Assembly (NCBI GenBank): GCA_034435675.1
Contig: DAOTWP010000318.1
Location: 1-14,671 of the forward strand
From: DAOTWP01 sp034435675
GTDB taxonomy: Bacteria > Chloroflexota > Anaerolineae > Aggregatilineales > Phototrophicaceae
Length of the DNA stretch: 14,671 bases
Direction of reading: 5' to 3'
Below are positions 1-7,900 of this stretch, piece after piece. A program made the position numbers and the translations under genes. The notes under the pieces are model-generated. The model ran no database searches. It was not told the origin of the DNA and saw nothing but the letters and a program-made list of their open reading frames with translations. Each line of letters starts with the position of its first letter. Position 1 is the first letter of the stretch.

Positions 1-1173
1 CAGCCAGGGGGCAAAAACCAGCGCTGCCGTCGTGCCCATCAGCAGCCCGTCGCGCAGCCCGTCGCGCAGCCCGTCGCGCAGCCCGCCGCGCAGCGCTGCC
101 AGCAGCACGACAACCCCTGCCGCACCCAGAAAGAGCACTGCCGTATATTTGACCCCCAGCGCCACACCGCCCAGCAATCCCAGCAGCAGCAGCCAACCGG
201 AGTGCCGCTGCTGCGTCCAGCACAGCAGCAGCGCCAGCATACAGGCGGCACAGGCAAACAACGCCAGATCAACGTAGGGATCACCAAACAGCACGCCCAT
301 ACTGTAGGCGTTCAGCAGCAGCGTTACCGCCAGCCATGCGCTCAGACGGTCTGCCACACGGCGCAGCAGCCCGGCAGTCGCCAGCAGCCCCAGCAGCCCG
401 TATGCCCAGTGCAGCGGCGCGGCGGCGGTAGCACGCCCAAACAGGCTGATCAACACGCCGTAAAGCGTTTCGACGCCCTGCGAAAAGCCAAGGTAAGTGT
501 TGTCGGCGTAGGCACTGATACGCCCGCCTTGGAGGTAGCGCTGCGGGGCAACCAGATGATACGTCAGCGCATCCCACGCCACCGGAGGCGCCAGCGCCAC
601 CAGCAGCGCCGTAAGCAGGACAAACCCCGCAAACAACGCCAGCACAGTTTCGGCAGCAGTGCGCGGGCGTGCCCGCCGCAGCGCCGCTGCCCGCCGCAGC
701 CAGCGCAGCGCCCCCTGCCAGCAGAGCAGCAGCACGCCCAGCACCAGCGCCCACAGCACCGCCCCCTGGTACAAACCGAGCAGCCCTGCCAGCAGCGCCA
801 GTATCGATAACAGCCCCAGCCCCAGCGCCGTGACCAGCGCCAGCCGTTCAGCGGCACTCAGCGGCGTCAGGCCAAGCCTTGTCCAGCGTGCCAGGCGGCA
901 CAGCAGGGTCTCGCCCAGCGCGCCAGCAGTCAACAGCAGCAGCGCCAGCGCCAGCAGGTCGGGCAGCCCGCGCAGCAGCCCCGCGCCCGTCGCCAGGGGC
1001 AGTGCCAGCAGCGTTTGCGGCAGCAGTGCCACCGCGCGCACGCTGTCCAGCGTCTCGTACAGATGCACCCAGTAGTACGCCGTGAGCAGCGCAATCAGCC
1101 CGACGGTAATGCCCACAAAGCGCCAGCGCCCTGTTGAAGTTCCCGCCGCAGCGGTGGTGGTATCGTGTGCCAT
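1..1173 (-). CDS. Polytopic membrane protein, GT-C glycosyltransferase-like (3' end outside window)
   Basis: One uninterrupted frame runs from an ATG at 1173 to the window edge: 391 codons with no stop. A GAGG motif sits 4 nt before the ATG. The protein is extremely rich in Leu, Ala and Gly and shows about ten hydrophobic stretches, near residues 19-35, 48-68, 71-92, 110-133, 136-152, 174-195, 253-270, 278-296, 300-318 and 325-360. Residues 199-213 (AWDALTYHLVAPQRY), then NTYLGFSQGVETLY near 225, GDPYVDLALF near 297 and GVALGVKYTA near 335, resemble loops of bacterial GT-C membrane glycosyltransferases of the ArnT/PMT/RgtA-like type, which move sugars from polyprenyl-phosphate carriers outside the membrane. 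The family call is from motif resemblance only, and substrate and acceptor are unknown. A short LRDG tandem repeat lies near residues 365-377. It is divergent from the universal stress gene. An unspecified polytopic membrane protein is the alternative. Confidence 0.62.
   Translation of the reverse strand, partial: MAHDTTTAAAGTSTGRWRFVGITVGLIALLTAYYWVHLYETLDSVRAVALLPQTLLALPLATGAGLLRGLPDLLALALLLLTAGALGETLLCRLARWTRLGLTPLSAAERLALVTALGLGLLSILALLAGLLGLYQGAVLWALVLGVLLLCWQGALRWLRRAAALRRARPRTAAETVLALFAGFVLLTALLVALAPPVAWDALTYHLVAPQRYLQGGRISAYADNTYLGFSQGVETLYGVLISLFGRATAAAPLHWAYGLLGLLATAGLLRRVADRLSAWLAVTLLLNAYSMGVLFGDPYVDLALFACAACMLALLLCWTQQRHSGWLLLLGLLGGVALGVKYTAVLFLGAAGVVVLLAALRGGLRDGLRDGLRDGLLMGTTAALVFAPWL
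42..89. repeat. 12-bp tandem repeat, four units, inside the membrane-protein gene
   Basis: The unit GCAGCCCGTCGC occurs at 42-53, 54-65 and 66-77, and a fourth unit at 78-89 differs by one base (T to C). The 12-bp period keeps the reading frame. On the minus strand it encodes a repeated Leu-Arg-Asp-Gly block in a charged loop between two hydrophobic stretches of the membrane protein. Confidence 0.85.
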
Positions 1174-1522
1174 GCAGCCTCGCAATAGCCGGTTCATTCA
1201 ATGTTCGGCTTCTATTTTAACCTTGTTTTTTCTGGTGCGTTGCAGCGTCTGAGGGCTGCTATTTGGCTGCTGCCTGGGGCACCGCTGCCTTGTACGCCTG
1301 CCAGCCGGACATCAGGCAGACCGTTTGCCATGGTACAATAGCATTGAGAGCCTGACCGCAAACCGTATGGCGCGGCGCTTGCATCTGCAACTATCAGGCT
1401 GACAAATCGCCCGATTGTCTGGCGGGCAAACCGCACTGGCACGAGAACACAGCGGCGCATCGAACAGAGTCGCGGCAGTGCGCAAAAATATCGGCGCTTA
1501 ACGAAACAAGCAGGCAAGAACG
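1174..1522. other. Divergent intergenic region, 349 bp, no convincing gene
   Basis: This stretch separates the divergent membrane-protein gene (minus) and universal stress gene (plus), so it should hold promoters for both. An open frame on the minus strand across most of it encodes a Cys/Arg/Ser-rich sequence with no recognisable motif and starts inside the stress gene, so I do not call it. On the minus side, TTAAAAT at about 1215-1221 could be a -10 element for the membrane protein, but I see no matching -35. No strong hairpin with a T-run is visible. Confidence 0.6.
1331..1339 (+). promoter_or_regulatory. Candidate extended -10 promoter for the universal stress gene
   Basis: TGGTACAAT fits the extended -10 pattern TGnTAnAAT. 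It would start transcription near 1346 and leave a 5' leader of about 175 nt before the ATG at 1523. The hexamer 17 bp upstream does not resemble TTGACA, so the call rests on the extended -10 alone and is tentative. Confidence 0.25.
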
Positions 1523-2014
1523 ATGAGCGAGACTCCTTCACAAGGACGTTACCACAAGATCGTCGTCCCGGTGGATGGCTCTGGCTGGGCAGAACGCGCC
1601 ATCCCGCATGCGGTGGATATTGCCCGCGCCAACAACGCGGAGGTGATCCTGCTGCATGTGTTCCGCCCGCCCGCCTACGAATACACCGACCAGATCGCGC
1701 TTGCCGGGCAGGAAGAACAGATTGACACCGTGCGCCAGCAGGTCAAGCAGTATCTAATGAGCGTGCGTGAGCAGTTGCGTGAGCAGCACATTGAGGCGCG
1801 TGTGCAGTGGATTGAAGGCATTGGCGTGGCGCACCTGATCTGTGATTACATCAACAATGAAGGTATTGACCTGGTGATTATGAGCACGCACGGACGCACC
1901 GGGTTGGCGCGTTTCCTGTTTGGCAGCGTGGCGGCAAAGGTCATGGAAGGGGTCAAAGTGCCGGTGCTGCTGGTGCGCCCCGACGACGCGCCCAAACCCC
2001 CGCTGGCAGAATAG
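1523..2014 (+). CDS. Universal stress protein, UspA family
   Basis: This 163-residue protein has a single Usp domain, the usual size for the family. VPVDGS at residues 15-20 is the first strand and loop with the conserved Asp. Residues 120-135 carry the nucleotide-binding end of the fold: M-STHG, nine residues, then GS, close to the G-2x-G-9x-G(S/T) signature of ATP-binding Usps, but with Ser121 in place of the first Gly. VPVLLVRP near 146-153 is the usual last strand. Such proteins bind ATP or act as small stress adaptors in the cytoplasm. No signal peptide or extra domain is seen. The ATG at 1523 has only a weak purine-rich leader (AAGAAC). It is the only plus-strand gene, divergent from the membrane protein and convergent with the DUF402 gene, whose stop lies 14 bp away with no clear terminator between them. 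The target process is unknown. Confidence 0.93.
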   Translation: MSETPSQGRYHKIVVPVDGSGWAERAIPHAVDIARANNAEVILLHVFRPPAYEYTDQIALAGQEEQIDTVRQQVKQYLMSVREQLREQHIEARVQWIEGIGVAHLICDYINNEGIDLVIMSTHGRTGLARFLFGSVAAKVMEGVKVPVLLVRPDDAPKPPLAE

Positions 2015-2028
2015 GCGCAGGGGCAGCG

Positions 2029-2532
2029 TTACTGGCGGTGCGATGGGTTGAACGGTGCAGCACGCTGTGCCGCCAGCGTTTGAATTTCCTCCACCGCCGC
2101 CCACACCGCCGCGCGATCTTGCGGGGACAGCTCCAGCGCGGCAAATTCGTCCTCGTCCAGCAGGCGGCATTCGCCATTGGGCAGCACGAACACGTCCAGC
2201 GCCAGATCCACCGAACAGGCGATTTCCTCGCTGATTTCCGCCGGGCGGGTCAGGTTGCAGTACCAGCCTTTCAGGCGGCGCGTTTCGCGATCCTCAATGC
2301 GAAAAACGTTGTACCAGCGATCCGTATAGAACCACTCGGTGAACACATCGCCACGCACAAAGCGCACAAAGCCCAGATCGGCGGTCTCGTGGCGGAAGAT
2401 GGCTCGCAGGCAAACCGAGGTCAGCCCCCGTTCAAGCACCCGACCATCGTAGCGCAGCACCTCGTCCCCGGCGGCGTCAAACTTGATCACCGTGATTACA
2501 TCGTCTGTCAGTTCATCATACTCCGACCGCAT
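2029..2532 (-). CDS. DUF402 family protein (FomD / nucleoside phosphatase-like fold)
   Basis: The 167-residue sequence has the DUF402 pattern: TEWFYTDRWYNVFRI near residues 65-79, KGWYCNLTRP near 88-97, VDLALDVFV near 108-116 and LLDEDEF near 124-130. In characterised members (FomD of fosfomycin synthesis, and staphylococcal nucleoside di/triphosphatase) the Asp/Glu cluster after the WYCN strand coordinates metal for phosphoester hydrolysis. The DLALD and LDEDEF acids are present here, so hydrolase activity is plausible, but the substrate is not known. The start ATG at 2532 follows the thiN stop by one base (TGA-G-ATG), which strongly suggests translational coupling. The coupling hints at a nucleotide or thiamine-phosphate link, but that is inference from position only. 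The C-terminal tail after residue 155 is short and polar. Confidence 0.85.
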   Translation of the reverse strand: MRSEYDELTDDVITVIKFDAAGDEVLRYDGRVLERGLTSVCLRAIFRHETADLGFVRFVRGDVFTEWFYTDRWYNVFRIEDRETRRLKGWYCNLTRPAEISEEIACSVDLALDVFVLPNGECRLLDEDEFAALELSPQDRAAVWAAVEEIQTLAAQRAAPFNPSHRQ

Positions 2533-2533
2533 C

Positions 2534-3202
2534 TCACGCCCGTCCTACGGTATGCACCAGTAACAGCAGTCCCGCCCGCAGCCAGATACGCCCCACTTCC
2601 GCCTGAAGCACATTGCTGATGCCCCGCGCGGGACCAAACGCCAGTGTTTCATCGTGCAGCGGATAATACAGATGCTCCGTGCGCACACCCTGCACACTGC
2701 CATTCAGGGGAATCAGCGAAATGGTATCGCCGGGCACGCCCGCAATGCAATGCTCACCAGGACGCAGCAGGCGGGTTTCCTGCGCGCCAGCCACCAGCGC
2801 CAGATCAACCCCTTCCAGTTCGGGCAGCGCCAGCAGATAGACATTGCTCAGCGTCTGGTCCAGGCGTCCGCCCACTGCACCCAGCACACGCATCCAGGTT
2901 ACACCCTGCGCGGCAGCCCATTTCAACGCGATTTCCAGATCCGTTTCCGCTTTTTCTTCGGGATAACGGTGAATAACGGTGTTATCCTGCGCGGCGAGTC
3001 GTGCCGCCTCGTCCGCACCGAGCGAATCGAGATCGCCCAGCACGGCATCCAGCTTCAGCCCAAAGTGCCGCGCCACGCGCGCGCCGCCATCAGCAGCAAG
3101 AATCAGCGGATCCCCGATAGTGAATGCCTGTGCCAGCGCACGCTGCACCATCGCACCATCATTCAGGTCGCCATTTGCCATAATTAAGGCACGCCTGGAC
3201 AT
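2534..3202 (-). CDS. thiN: Thiamine diphosphokinase (thiamine pyrophosphokinase)
   Basis: This cytoplasmic enzyme transfers pyrophosphate from ATP to thiamine, giving thiamine diphosphate. With the ATG at 3202 the protein is 222 residues, normal for bacterial TPK. The frame extends 14 codons further to a TTG at 3244, but MSRRALIMANGDLNDG is the typical N-terminus and the extra residues look like leader, so I use the ATG. Family motifs appear in order: AADGGARVARHFGL, then DAVLGDLDSL (the Asp-rich catalytic region, about residues 53-60), EKAETDLEIAL near 81-92, GAVGGRLDQTLSN near 107-119 and the C-terminal binding domain with SLIPL and YPLHDETLAFGPARGISN. No thiazole or pyrimidine synthesis genes are nearby, so the gene fits thiamine salvage or final activation. 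It overlaps no neighbour and is coupled to the DUF402 gene, one base downstream. No TPP riboswitch is evident in the 96-bp gap upstream. Confidence 0.94.
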   Translation of the reverse strand: MSRRALIMANGDLNDGAMVQRALAQAFTIGDPLILAADGGARVARHFGLKLDAVLGDLDSLGADEAARLAAQDNTVIHRYPEEKAETDLEIALKWAAAQGVTWMRVLGAVGGRLDQTLSNVYLLALPELEGVDLALVAGAQETRLLRPGEHCIAGVPGDTISLIPLNGSVQGVRTEHLYYPLHDETLAFGPARGISNVLQAEVGRIWLRAGLLLLVHTVGRA

Positions 3203-3298
3203 GCTGCCCCGTTTCTGATACTGCGCAGCGTACCTGCCAGGCAAACTATGCTGCGCAAACTGTGCCGTGAAATTGATACCTGTTCAAGTTCGTCAGCG

Positions 3299-4477
3299 TC
3301 AACGGGTTCTGCGCCGCCAGCGTTCCTTGACCTCAATCTTGCTGACATCCCGTTTTTCGAGAAATTCATTGACCAAACTCGAAAAGTTATTGTATTCCAA
3401 CATCGGGAAGTGCTTCACGCCATCCAGCGGCAGCAGCAGTGTTGTGGCATCTTTATCAAGGCTGATGTAATTCAGCACGCTGTCTTCCGGCGCGCGCAGC
3501 ACCTGATCGTCGTTGCCATGCACCAGCACCAGCGGCATTTTGAGCAGGCGCAGGGTATCGAGCATCCGTCCGGCGTCAAAGTCCTGCACACTGATACTGA
3601 GTGCCTGCGCATCCGTCTTGGCGACGTCCGGCAGGAACTTCTCATAATTGGGATCGGACGTGCGGAAATTGCGCCCCAGCAAAGTTCTGGGATCGACATC
3701 GCCAATGCGCGTTTTCAACGGGTTAAAGCCCTGCCCGTCGCGCGGGCTTTCAGGGGTTGGTTCAGATACCTGCGGGGAGGCGTTGTTAGCAGCAAGCGAG
3801 CTTTCGGTCAGGTGCGCGCCGCCTGGTTTCTTCCCGGCTTCTACCAACGAGTCGCCGCTGTCCGCACCCAACCGCGACTCGGCGGCTTTGCGCAGCGCCG
3901 CGCGCATGGCAGTGCTGGCGCTCACAATCGTCGCTTCGGTCGTGGGCGGCAGCAAATCTGACGCCTCTTTCCCTGGCAGGGCAGTCGTGGGCGGCACCGA
4001 CGACTGAGCCTGCTTCATCTGCCGTTCGGCTTCTTCGACCGACGGCAGCGCTGCGGGGGGGGCAAGCCGCACCATACGCCCGGCGGGCACGCGGTTTTCC
4101 AGATTGCCGGGATCAAACAACGGCGGGTTCACCAGCAGCAGCAGCGGTACGGAATCCTGATTGGCGCGGGCGAATTCCGCACAGACCATTGCGCCCAGCC
4201 CATGCCCGATAAACGCTGCTTTGGGCACACCCAACTGATCCATAAACTCCTTCAGCATTGCCGCCTGCTGGTCAATCGTATAGCGCTGCGGGTTTTTGGC
4301 AGAATCGCCAAACCCGAACAGGTCTATCGCGTAGACGCTGTACTTCAGGTAGAGCTGCTGCATCAACGGCACCCAGTAGCGCCATGAACCAATCCAGCCG
4401 TGCAGCAGGATGACAGGCAGCCCACGTCCCAGTTTCTCGTAGTGTAGCAGGTCTCCGCCGAGTGTGATGGCGCTCAT
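3299..4477 (-). CDS. Alpha/beta-hydrolase fold protein lacking the nucleophile, with disordered insertion
   Basis: The 392-residue protein has an alpha/beta-hydrolase core. LLHGWIGSWRYW near residues 24-35 is the oxyanion loop, DLFGFGDSA near 52-60 is the next conserved turn, HGNDDQVL near 320-327 carries the acid (Asp324 or Asp323) and GVKHFPMLE near 353-361 carries the His (His356). The nucleophile elbow at 91-95 reads GHGLG, so Gly93 (codon GGG) takes the place of Ser, Asp or Cys. Ordinary ester or epoxide hydrolysis therefore looks impossible. Between about 140 and 255 lies a Pro/Ser/Thr/Ala-rich, probably disordered stretch with a repeated PPTT, where the family has a compact cap. The length exceeds the usual 260-300. 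The ATG at 4477 has a good GGAGAGG ribosome site. It lies 36 nt behind the CheY-like gene, suggesting a signalling role by binding rather than catalysis; that is inference. Confidence 0.88.
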   Translation of the reverse strand: MSAITLGGDLLHYEKLGRGLPVILLHGWIGSWRYWVPLMQQLYLKYSVYAIDLFGFGDSAKNPQRYTIDQQAAMLKEFMDQLGVPKAAFIGHGLGAMVCAEFARANQDSVPLLLLVNPPLFDPGNLENRVPAGRMVRLAPPAALPSVEEAERQMKQAQSSVPPTTALPGKEASDLLPPTTEATIVSASTAMRAALRKAAESRLGADSGDSLVEAGKKPGGAHLTESSLAANNASPQVSEPTPESPRDGQGFNPLKTRIGDVDPRTLLGRNFRTSDPNYEKFLPDVAKTDAQALSISVQDFDAGRMLDTLRLLKMPLVLVHGNDDQVLRAPEDSVLNYISLDKDATTLLLPLDGVKHFPMLEYNNFSSLVNEFLEKRDVSKIEVKERWRRRTR

Positions 4478-4491
4478 GTACCTCTCCGATA

Positions 4492-4507
4492 GCTGTCCAC
4501 AGACAGC
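4492..4507 (-). promoter_or_regulatory. Perfect inverted repeat in the receiver-hydrolase gap
   Basis: GCTGTC and GACAGC form a perfect 6-bp stem with a 4-nt loop in the 36-nt gap between the lone receiver and the pseudo-hydrolase, just upstream of the GGAGAGG ribosome site. A second, overlapping pairing (CCACA with TGTGG, 4497-4513) would exclude the first. It has no T-run, so it is not a classical terminator. It could be a processing or translation-control hairpin, an operator, or chance. Confidence 0.4.
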
Positions 4508-4513
4508 ATGTGG

Positions 4514-4891
4514 TTAGCTGACCCCGATTTGCTGCAAAATTTCTGCGACACGCCGGGTCAGTTCATCCGGCGCAAAAGGTTTCAGAATATACGCAATCGC
4601 GCCCACTTCCAAGCCAGTTTTGACCTCTTCATCCTGCCCTTTGGCGGATAAAAAGACGACTGGAATGTCCTTGACCGTGTCGATCTCCTTCAGCGCGCGG
4701 CAGGCCTCATAGCCGGTCATGCGGGGCATACGTACATCCATCAAGATCAAGTCCGGCATCACCTGAGGCGCTTTGTCCACCGCCTCGGCACCATTGGGTA
4801 CAGTGGTTACTTTGTGTCCCGCGAAAGTCAGGGTGAAATTGATCAATTCACGGATATCACGTTCGTCTTCAGCGATCAGGATATTTGCCAT
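4514..4891 (-). CDS. Stand-alone CheY-like receiver (single-domain response regulator)
   Basis: The 125-residue protein is a receiver domain and nothing more. The acidic pocket is Glu8-Asp9, the phospho-acceptor is Asp52 in LILMDVRMP, the switch residue is Ser82 in FLSAKG, and Lys104 sits in YILKPF. All the residues needed for phosphorylation by a histidine kinase are present. There is no output domain, so it must act by binding a partner or by passing phosphate on. It lies 105 bp downstream of the giant kinase and 36 bp upstream of the pseudo-hydrolase, all on one strand, which makes it a likely phosphorylation target of that kinase. The ATG at 4891 is preceded by a weak GAG-containing leader. 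No terminator is visible in the gap after the kinase. Confidence 0.93.
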   Translation of the reverse strand: MANILIAEDERDIRELINFTLTFAGHKVTTVPNGAEAVDKAPQVMPDLILMDVRMPRMTGYEACRALKEIDTVKDIPVVFLSAKGQDEEVKTGLEVGAIAYILKPFAPDELTRRVAEILQQIGVS

Positions 4892-4996
4892 AAGCTCGTT
4901 TCTCTGCCCTCTGTGTTTTCAGGATACTGGTGCAGCCCGGTTGTGCCGCAGACGGCTCCCGCACCCGGCGCTGCCCGCCATTGCCTGCCTGCGGGG

Positions 4997-7900
4997 TTAC
5001 TGCACCCCGTTCGTCGTTGTGGTCACGGCGTATTCATGCCGGGTCTTCAGGTGCGCCGGCTGCTCAATCGGCAGGGTGACATAGAAGGTCGTGCCGACAT
5101 CAAGCTGCGACTCAAACCAGATTTTACCATTGTGCAGTGCCACCAGTTCCTTGACGATGGGCAGCCCCAGTCCGGTTCCCGCGACTTCCATTTCCAACGC
5201 ATGTTCTTCGTAACGCTGGAAGCGCAGCCAGACACGATCCCGGTATTCCGGCGGAATGCCAACGCCGGTATCGCTGATGCGGATGAGTACATTGCGCGAG
5301 TCCTGCGGCTGAAGCCCGGCGGCGACTTCGATGCGCCCGCCTGCATGCGTATAGCTGAACGCATTGTCCACAAGGTTCGTGATGATCTGCACCAGCTTCT
5401 TGCGGTCAGCGTCAATGTCCGGCAGACGCTCTTCAACATCCAGCACCACGTCAAAAGCCTTGCTCATGTGTTCCTGCCGCGTCAGCAGCCGGTTGACCAC
5501 TTCGGGGATGACCTCACCCAGGCGCACCGGCTCGATATACAGCTCTTCCTTGCCGCTGTCCACCTTCGAGATTTCGAGCACATCGTTCACCAGCAGGGTC
5601 AGCCGGTCCACGTTGTCCTTGATGGTGTTCAGGATACCGCGCTGCTGGTCCGTCAGCGCGCCGGTTGCACCCACCAGCAGCAGGTCAACATAGCCTTTGA
5701 TCGGCGTCAGCGGGGTGCGGAATTCATGCGACACGCTGGAAATGAACTCGCTCTTCATGCGGTCCAGTTCAACGTCGCGCGTGATATCACGGAACACGGA
5801 CACCGTACCGAGGAACTTCTCGCCGATATACACCGGCGACTGGTGGACACTGACAATGCGATCGCCAAGCGTCAACTGGTCTTCGATAAAGTCCTCACTA
5901 CGCGCTGCCGGGTTGTCGGTCCAGTCGCGCAGCAACTGCGCGCCCACCAGCCCGGTCATTTCGCGCCCGACCACCTGCTCACGCGGTTGGTCGAGAATAC
6001 GCTCGGCGGCGCTGTTCAACTGCACGACTACGCCATCGGGCTGTGCCACAATTACGCCGTCAGCGATACTTTCCAGAATAGCAGCGTTCTTTTCAGCCTC
6101 TTCCTGTTCGGCGCGCAGCAGCGTACCGAGCTTTTCGGTCTGTTCGCGGATCAACTGGTACAGGTCGGCGTTGTTGATCGTGCTGGCGACCTGATTCGCT
6201 GCCGCCACCACCAGGCGCAGATGGTCTTCCGTGAAGCCGCTTTTGCGCTTCTTGAGCAGCACCATTACGCCCTGCACTTCTTCGTTGGTTTCCAGCAGCA
6301 CCGCCAGCGCGCTGCCAAACTGTTCTGCGCCGGGCACGTCCCAATCCCAGTAATCGACCTCTTCAAGGTCATCGACCACGACATCGTGGTCGTTGTCCAT
6401 CAGCCACATCGCCAGTTCTTCTGCTGGGTGTCTGCCGGGTTCACCGTCTGCACCGGGCGGCGGCGTATAAGCCAGGTTGGCACTGCTGTACAACTGGTCG
6501 GTAATCGGGTTCGCCAGCAGAATCGTGCCATCGTCCGCGCCGGTTGCCTTCGCCACCATGCCCAACGCGCGGTCCAGCACGCGGTTCATGTCCAGGGTAC
6601 GCGCCAGTTCCGACGTGATCTGGTAGAGCGTGTCGATCCGGTCGCGTTCCTGCTGGAGTTCTTCGGTGCGTTCCTGCACCTGCCGGTTGAGGTCTTCGTT
6701 GAAACCGCTGATGCGTTCAATCAGCAGCGCGTTCTGAATGGCGACAGCAAGCTGACCGCCGATAGTTTGCAGCACACGCTGGTCATTGACGCCAAACACG
6801 CGACTGCTGCTCAGGTCACGCACTGCCAGCGTCCCCACGACGCTGTCACGCGCCACCAGCGGCACACCCAGATAACTCTTGCAATCACCTTCGCTGTTGG
6901 TAATGTGCAGGCTGTGGCGCACATCATCGGCGTTAAAATAGTCACCGCCCAGCGTCAGCGCGCGTTTGCCGCGAATAATGTACGAGACTTCGTCATCGCC
7001 CAGCGCGCGCGGCGGAATAGCGAACTCGGTGCCATCCTGACGCACCGCCACCGGGAAGCTGACCTGTTCCGTCATCTCGTCATACAGGGCGATGTACATT
7101 TCTTCCGCTGCGACTACACGCGGAAGCTGCTTGCGCACCACATCAAGAATGCCGTCAATGTCGATCGTCGAAGAAATTGCATGGCTCAGTTCGTTGATCA
7201 GCATCGATTCTTCGACACGTGCCGCTGTTTCGGACGCCAAGCGCGCATTTTCGATGGCGACGGCGACCTGTGCGCCCAACGCCTGCGCCAGGCGCATCTG
7301 CTGCTCGCTGACGCTGGTGCCCATTGCCATCGCCTGTTCAAGCTGGATCAAACCCATGGCTTGATCGCGCAGTACCAGCGGCACCAGCATGCGCACGGAG
7401 TCTTCATTCGCCAGCAGTTCCTCGCGTTCAGAGGCGTGCGCGCTTTCGTCGTTATAACGCACCACCGCGAGGCGGCGGCTTTGCAGCACTTGCAGCTTGA
7501 CCGGATACTCTGCCAGTGGGTAGCGGAAGCCTTTGGGCTTGATGCGGGTTTCATCGCCATAACGGTTCATGTCCACCGCGACATCGAGCGCGTTTTCGAC
7601 CTCATCCCAGATCATCACCGTACAGGTATCCATATGGATGGTGTTGAGCATCAGCTCCACGACAGTACGGAAGACCTGATCGAGATCCATCACCAGCGCG
7701 GTGGTCTGCGCGGCTTCCAGCAGGGTTTCCAATTCGTGTCGGCGGGCAAAGGTCTGCTGGAACAGGTCAGCATTCGCCAGCGCGACCGCCACCTGATTGG
7801 CGAACGCCAGCGCCGCCTGTTCGGATTGCAGCGCGTCGTAGAACGCGGCTTCCTGCTTGTTCAGTGCGATCAGCCCGACGACATTCTGCTGGTTCATCAA

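Noticed and set aside
39..1201. Several minus- and plus-strand open frames of 68-202 codons over the left-edge gene
   Set aside because: They are Arg/Gly/Ala/Ser/Cys-rich shadows. The membrane-protein frame beginning at 1173 is continuous to the edge and has hydrophobic segments and family-like motifs.
1212..1541. Minus-strand open frame of 109 codons in the divergent region
   Set aside because: It starts inside the universal stress gene, has no motif or good ribosome site, and its composition looks random.
2015..2028. Bidirectional terminator between the convergent stress and DUF402 genes
   Set aside because: Only 14 bp separate the stops and there is no inverted repeat or T-run.
3203..3244. 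TTG start adding 14 residues to thiamine diphosphokinase
   Set aside because: The ATG at 3202 gives the typical N-terminus and length; the extra residues look untranslated.
3184..3369. Minus-strand open frame of 61 codons between the hydrolase and thiN
   Set aside because: It overlaps the hydrolase C-terminus and the thiN start, and has no recognisable sequence.
4892..4996. Terminator between kinase and lone receiver
   Set aside because: CCGCAG and CTGCGG could pair only across a loop of nearly 40 nt and no T-run follows, so read-through is more likely.
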